DNA of 42,120 bases. It comes from a virus. Below the pieces are notes generated by a model. It was given only the letters and a program-made list of their open reading frames with translations, was not told where the DNA came from and ran no database searches. Shown one piece after another: positions 38,772 through 42,120 of this stretch. Location of the stretch: the IMG/VR virus record IMGVR_UViG_3300001683_000039, positions 1-42,120 of that record. One strand, written 5' to 3'. Numbering within the stretch: position 1 is the first letter of the stretch; every line of letters starts with the position of its first letter. The position numbers and the translations under genes were made by a program.

Positions 38772-40480
38772 TGCCATATATAGGACATTCACCAACCAAC
38801 GCTGGTTCTTTCATCCAGATAGATGACTTCTCGGCTTCCTTTAATGGGAGCACTACGGGATTCACCATGCAGATAGGTTCGGTAAACATTACTCCTAACG
38901 TAAACAACCTTTTAGTTACCCTTGATGGCGTACTCCAGCACGAAGAAGATGCTTACACTATTAGTGGTAGCACGATAAACTTTGATTCTGCTCCTCCAAT
39001 TGGGGCGAGCGCATATATAATTTTAATGGGACAGTCTGCGAGTGTAGGTCAGGGAACTATTGGTGCAGATGAATTAAATGTTTCTGGCGATGGGACAGTC
39101 GGACAAGCTCTGATCAGCGATGGTGACGGTACTTTCTCTTGGTCAACTGACGCAGAGCCCTATCTTGAGCTTGCTGGCGGAACGATGTCAGGGGACATTA
39201 ATCTTGCCAGTAATGCCATTATTAATGGTGGAGCTATAGCGGGAACTTTTACTGGAGGGCTTACTGGTAATGTTACTGGTAATGTGAGTGGGACTGCACC
39301 AGCAGGGTCACTAACAGGCACAACACTTAAAAGCACAGTAGTTACAAGCTCACTTACTTCAGTAGGCTCATTAACCTCATTAACAGGTAATGGGGCTCCC
39401 TTTGTTATTTCAAATATTAATAATGGAAATAATATAGACATTAAAACAACCTCTGGTGGTAGTTTAGTTCACGCTGTAAAAATACATTCAGGTGGATTAT
39501 TGGAAGCCAAACAAGGAATATCATCTACTACTGGAACATTTACTGGTAATGTCACAATGGGCGATTTGACTATAGACGATGATTTACATTTTAATGGAGG
39601 TGGAACGAGTGCTTGGCTTATAGGAAAGACTAACGGATATGGAACATTAAGAGTACAAAATTTTGCTGAATTTGAAGTTGATGGCGTTCTTGATATTAAT
39701 GGAACAGGTACATCCACATTTGCTGGTGCATTAACTGCTAATGGTAATGTTACATTAAATGTTGCTGGTGATAATTTAGGTCTTGTAATGAAACCTTCTG
39801 GTTCAGGCTCTACTACATTAAGGTTAGATACTTATGCTGATAATGCTGATGGAAGAAATTGGGCATTTAGAAATCGTTATAATGTTCACGGTAGATTAGA
39901 ATTAATGAAGGGGACTAATAATACTGATAGTCCTCTTACTACAGTTCAACACTGGGATAACGATGGTACATCTACATTTAAAGGTGATGTGACCGTTGAA
40001 GGCGATGTTAAGATGGCAAATGGTAGGGGAATTAGTTTTACTGCAAGTTCTAATACTGGTGGAATGTCAAGCGAACTTCTTGATGATTATGAGGAAGGGA
40101 CTTTTACACCAACACTTACGAATGTTGGGTCATACACTACTCAATTTGGGAAATATACAAAAATTGGTAGGCTTGTTCACGTGGCAGGAAAACTTCACGC
40201 AACAGGTGTAACGGTTAATGGGACAACGATAATATTGGGAGGGTTGCCATTTGACTCAGCAGATGAAAGCGATTCGGCTCAAAGGTCTGCTATTAGACCT
40301 GAAGGCGATTGGGGAGGTATGGGTATTGCATTTACGGATGGGGCTCATTTTAGAATAAATGGTACATCGGCACAAGGAGTCGCAAATAGTGGGGGCTCAT
40401 CAGTTTATTGGAGTCATAATGCGTCAGGAATGGGTACAACAATGGAATTTAATTTTAGTGGCACATATTACTCAAATTGA
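38771..40480 (+). CDS. Tail-fibre protein, 569 aa
   Basis: Coupled to the previous gene. The first residues, PYIGHSPTNAGSFIQIDDFS followed by ASFNGSTTGFTMQIG, are a common marine-phage fibre start with the later LDGVLQHEEDAYTISGSTIN. TFTGGLTGNVTGNVSGTAPA and DVTVEGDVKMANGRG show the fibre repeats, and the C-terminus (VGSYTTQFGKYTKIGRLVHV) is a globular beta head. There is no S74 domain. Likely a second receptor-binding fibre. Confidence 0.8.
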   Translation: MPYIGHSPTNAGSFIQIDDFSASFNGSTTGFTMQIGSVNITPNVNNLLVTLDGVLQHEEDAYTISGSTINFDSAPPIGASAYIILMGQSASVGQGTIGADELNVSGDGTVGQALISDGDGTFSWSTDAEPYLELAGGTMSGDINLASNAIINGGAIAGTFTGGLTGNVTGNVSGTAPAGSLTGTTLKSTVVTSSLTSVGSLTSLTGNGAPFVISNINNGNNIDIKTTSGGSLVHAVKIHSGGLLEAKQGISSTTGTFTGNVTMGDLTIDDDLHFNGGGTSAWLIGKTNGYGTLRVQNFAEFEVDGVLDINGTGTSTFAGALTANGNVTLNVAGDNLGLVMKPSGSGSTTLRLDTYADNADGRNWAFRNRYNVHGRLELMKGTNNTDSPLTTVQHWDNDGTSTFKGDVTVEGDVKMANGRGISFTASSNTGGMSSELLDDYEEGTFTPTLTNVGSYTTQFGKYTKIGRLVHVAGKLHATGVTVNGTTIILGGLPFDSADESDSAQRSAIRPEGDWGGMGIAFTDGAHFRINGTSAQGVANSGGSSVYWSHNASGMGTTMEFNFSGTYYSN

Positions 40481-40507
40481 AATGGGACAAATAACAAGGA
40501 ATAAAAA

Positions 40508-40762
40508 ATGGCTTTAACAAAAGAAGTAAAATGCGACAAAATAGAAATTGTGGGAGATTACAAAGCGGTACAATGCCGTGAGGCGACCATAGTGAGTGAA
40601 GATGGTGTGGAACTTTCAAGAAGTTTTCATCGCCACGTACTTAACCCTGATTCTGATATTAGTGGTGAACCACAGGAAACCCAAGACATCTGTAATGCAG
40701 TTTGGACTGATGCAGTAAAAGAAGCTTGGGCAGTTAAATTAGCAGAGGATACGCCAGCATAA
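40508..40762 (+). CDS. Small fibre-region protein, 84 aa
   Basis: ATG 40508 behind CAAGGAATAAAAA. IEIVGDYKAVQCREATIVSE followed by DGVELSRSFHRHVLNPD and AVWTDAVKEAW is a short conserved pattern seen between fibre genes of aquatic phages (by memory of the pattern, not by search). The function is unknown. The stop overlaps the next start (TAATG). Confidence 0.6.
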   Translation: MALTKEVKCDKIEIVGDYKAVQCREATIVSEDGVELSRSFHRHVLNPDSDISGEPQETQDICNAVWTDAVKEAWAVKLAEDTPA

Positions 40763-42120
40763 TGGCTCTAACAAAAATTAAAACTGGTGGAATAGCAGAC
40801 AACGCAATTACTAATGCGAAGATGGCAGATGATGCTATTGACAGTGCTGATTTCGCTGATGGAAGTATAGATAATATCCACGTAGCCACTGGACTTGATG
40901 CAGTTAAGTTAGCTGATGGTACAGTTACTAATGCTGAATTTCAATATATAAATACTCTATCCAGTAATGCTCAGACTCAGATAAGTGCAGCCTTGCCAAA
41001 AGCAGGTGGGACTATGACGGGGGATATTACGCTTGACGGAAGTTCTGCTTCTAAAAAAATAAGATTGGAACAAGACTCTACTCACGCTTTACAGGTAGGA
41101 TGGACTTATAATGGGACAGTTGCAAATGCTTCTTCTTTTATAAAAACTCACTCGGCTAATAATGATTTGTTGATTGATGCTAAGAATATTTTATTAAGTA
41201 CTGATGGTGGTGGCAATGTCGGAATTGGAGTAACTCCATCTAATCTGCTTGATTTACAGAAGAATCAGAATGATTGGACTGGTGCTACAGCTTCAATGCA
41301 AGTTCAGTCTGGTGCAAATTTGGGTTATTTTTCTGCATTGAACGATAGTTATACTACATCAGGATTTAGGTTACCAGATACTGTTCACATAGCATCAAAT
41401 GATAATACTGGTGGAGGTTTAATACTGGCATCTGGTCACGCATCTACATCTAAAATAAGATTTTATACTGGACAATGGGGTTCTGAAGCAGAGCGAATGC
41501 GTATAGACTCAGCAGGCAAAGTCGGCATTGGATTAACGCCTGCTACAACATTACAAGTGGCTTCAAATGAAACACATACTGATAACCACTTTACTACGGC
41601 TGACAAAGGTATAGTTATTGGCTCAAGTACCACTCTTGGAGAAGGATTGGCGTTATGGCATCGTGGTGATGGAAGCGATGTTATTGCAAGTTTATATGAT
41701 AGTTCTGGCGTAGGATTAAAATTTATTAATAGAGCAAGTAGTAGTGGTAATGCGGTGGTCGCTCTTTCATTAGTTAATGGCAACGCCACATTTGGTGGGA
41801 ATGTAATCAAGCCAAATAATTGCTCCGTATATATTAATTGGGTCTTTGGGTCAAATAATGTTGGAGCAGGGACATATACTTATTTCCCATCAAGTCACGG
41901 GACTGTAAACGAAGACCGAGATGTAGGGGGAGATTTTGCGTCTGGAATTTTTACTGCTCCTGTTCAAGGCTCCTACTTATTTAATGTAATAGGTAGACCA
42001 GATGATGTATCAACAAGTTCAAGCTACTTTATGAATGAATACAGAATGCAGATACAAAAAAGTACAGATAGTGGCTCAACTTGGACTGGTGAAAAATATC
42101 CTCTTATTTGGGTTGACCCA
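40762..42120 (+). CDS. Tail-fibre protein (partial, runs off the window)
   Basis: ATG 40762 with 453 codons and no stop before the edge. N-terminal TKIKTGGIADNAITNAKMAD is a fibre repeat opener; PKAGGTMTGDITLDGSS, NVGIGVTPSNLLDLQKN and GKVGIGLTPATTLQVAS repeat within it and in the two fibre genes upstream. The visible end (SGIFTAPVQGSYLFNVIGRP) resembles a C1q/TNF-like jelly-roll head. The frame does not join that of the gene cut at the window start. Confidence 0.75.
   Translation, partial: MALTKIKTGGIADNAITNAKMADDAIDSADFADGSIDNIHVATGLDAVKLADGTVTNAEFQYINTLSSNAQTQISAALPKAGGTMTGDITLDGSSASKKIRLEQDSTHALQVGWTYNGTVANASSFIKTHSANNDLLIDAKNILLSTDGGGNVGIGVTPSNLLDLQKNQNDWTGATASMQVQSGANLGYFSALNDSYTTSGFRLPDTVHIASNDNTGGGLILASGHASTSKIRFYTGQWGSEAERMRIDSAGKVGIGLTPATTLQVASNETHTDNHFTTADKGIVIGSSTTLGEGLALWHRGDGSDVIASLYDSSGVGLKFINRASSSGNAVVALSLVNGNATFGGNVIKPNNCSVYINWVFGSNNVGAGTYTYFPSSHGTVNEDRDVGGDFASGIFTAPVQGSYLFNVIGRPDDVSTSSSYFMNEYRMQIQKSTDSGSTWTGEKYPLIWVDP

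Noticed and set aside
1-42120. CRISPR array, insertion sequence, integrase or attachment site
   Set aside because: No regularly spaced direct repeats, no transposase or recombinase signature and no duplicated att-like core were seen on reading both strands.
1-42120. Joining the last and first genes as one gene of a circular genome
   Set aside because: The open frame at the right edge ends exactly on a codon boundary, but the open frame at the left edge is frame 3, so they do not join in frame as given.

Overview
The window is nearly all of a tailed-phage genome, or a 42.1 kb slice of one, with short-tailed (podovirus-type) architecture: a terminase, portal, scaffold and HK97-type capsid series, adaptor and nozzle-like tail proteins, very large internal virion proteins (1970 aa), and a bank of tail-fibre genes. 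The DNA is AT-rich. Genes are packed with ATGA, TAATG and GTGA overlaps, and many starts have clear AGGAG-type Shine-Dalgarno sites, so the host is a bacterium; nothing in the sequence names it. The fibre and neck proteins resemble those of aquatic phages, which is an impression, not proof. No integrase, repressor, RNA polymerase, DNA polymerase or replicative helicase is visible. Both window ends cut through genes.  Layout: (1) 1-2146, + strand: end of an upstream gene, a secreted thioredoxin-fold protein, and a lysis cassette (coiled-coil/TM holin-like proteins and a transglycosylase-like endolysin). (2) 2147-2380: control region with a promoter, an intrinsic terminator and a second promoter. 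(3) 2381-8152, + strand: early/DNA-metabolism operon with three PD-(D/E)XK-type nucleases, an SSB-like small protein, a winged-helix replication initiator, a probable helicase loader, an HNH/NinG-like nuclease, an NMAD1 (DUF1599) protein and small Zn-ribbon proteins. It ends at a bidirectional terminator at 8185-8219. (4) 8258-12772, - strand: an accessory operon of mostly unknown small genes, plus a SprT-like metalloprotease, a candidate histone-fold protein and several overlooked micro-ORFs. (5) 12911-34620, + strand: packaging, head, neck, tail and ejection genes. (6) 34659-42120, + strand: tail-fibre genes, one with a C-terminal S74 chaperone.  The most unusual content is in the minus-strand operon. 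Its intergenic gaps repeatedly carry a compact RNA element resembling the top half of a tRNA: a 6-7 bp acceptor-like stem, a 9-14 nt linker usually containing TGG, and a 5-7 bp stem capped by TTCGATT or TTCAATT (canonical T-loops). There is no anticodon arm and no CCA. The stems differ in sequence between copies but still pair, which is covariation within one genome. Each element is followed by a second hairpin, an ACAAACAAAC-type unpaired leader, a strong Shine-Dalgarno site and a start codon. In three copies the stop codon of the upstream gene overlaps the first base of the acceptor stem. Acceptor plus T-arm is the known minimal substrate of RNase P, so I infer an RNA-processing and mRNA-end-protection system that cuts the operon into single-gene messages. 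This has not been tested. A second genome-wide signal is the 8-bp palindrome GTTTAAAC, found 14 times where about one is expected.
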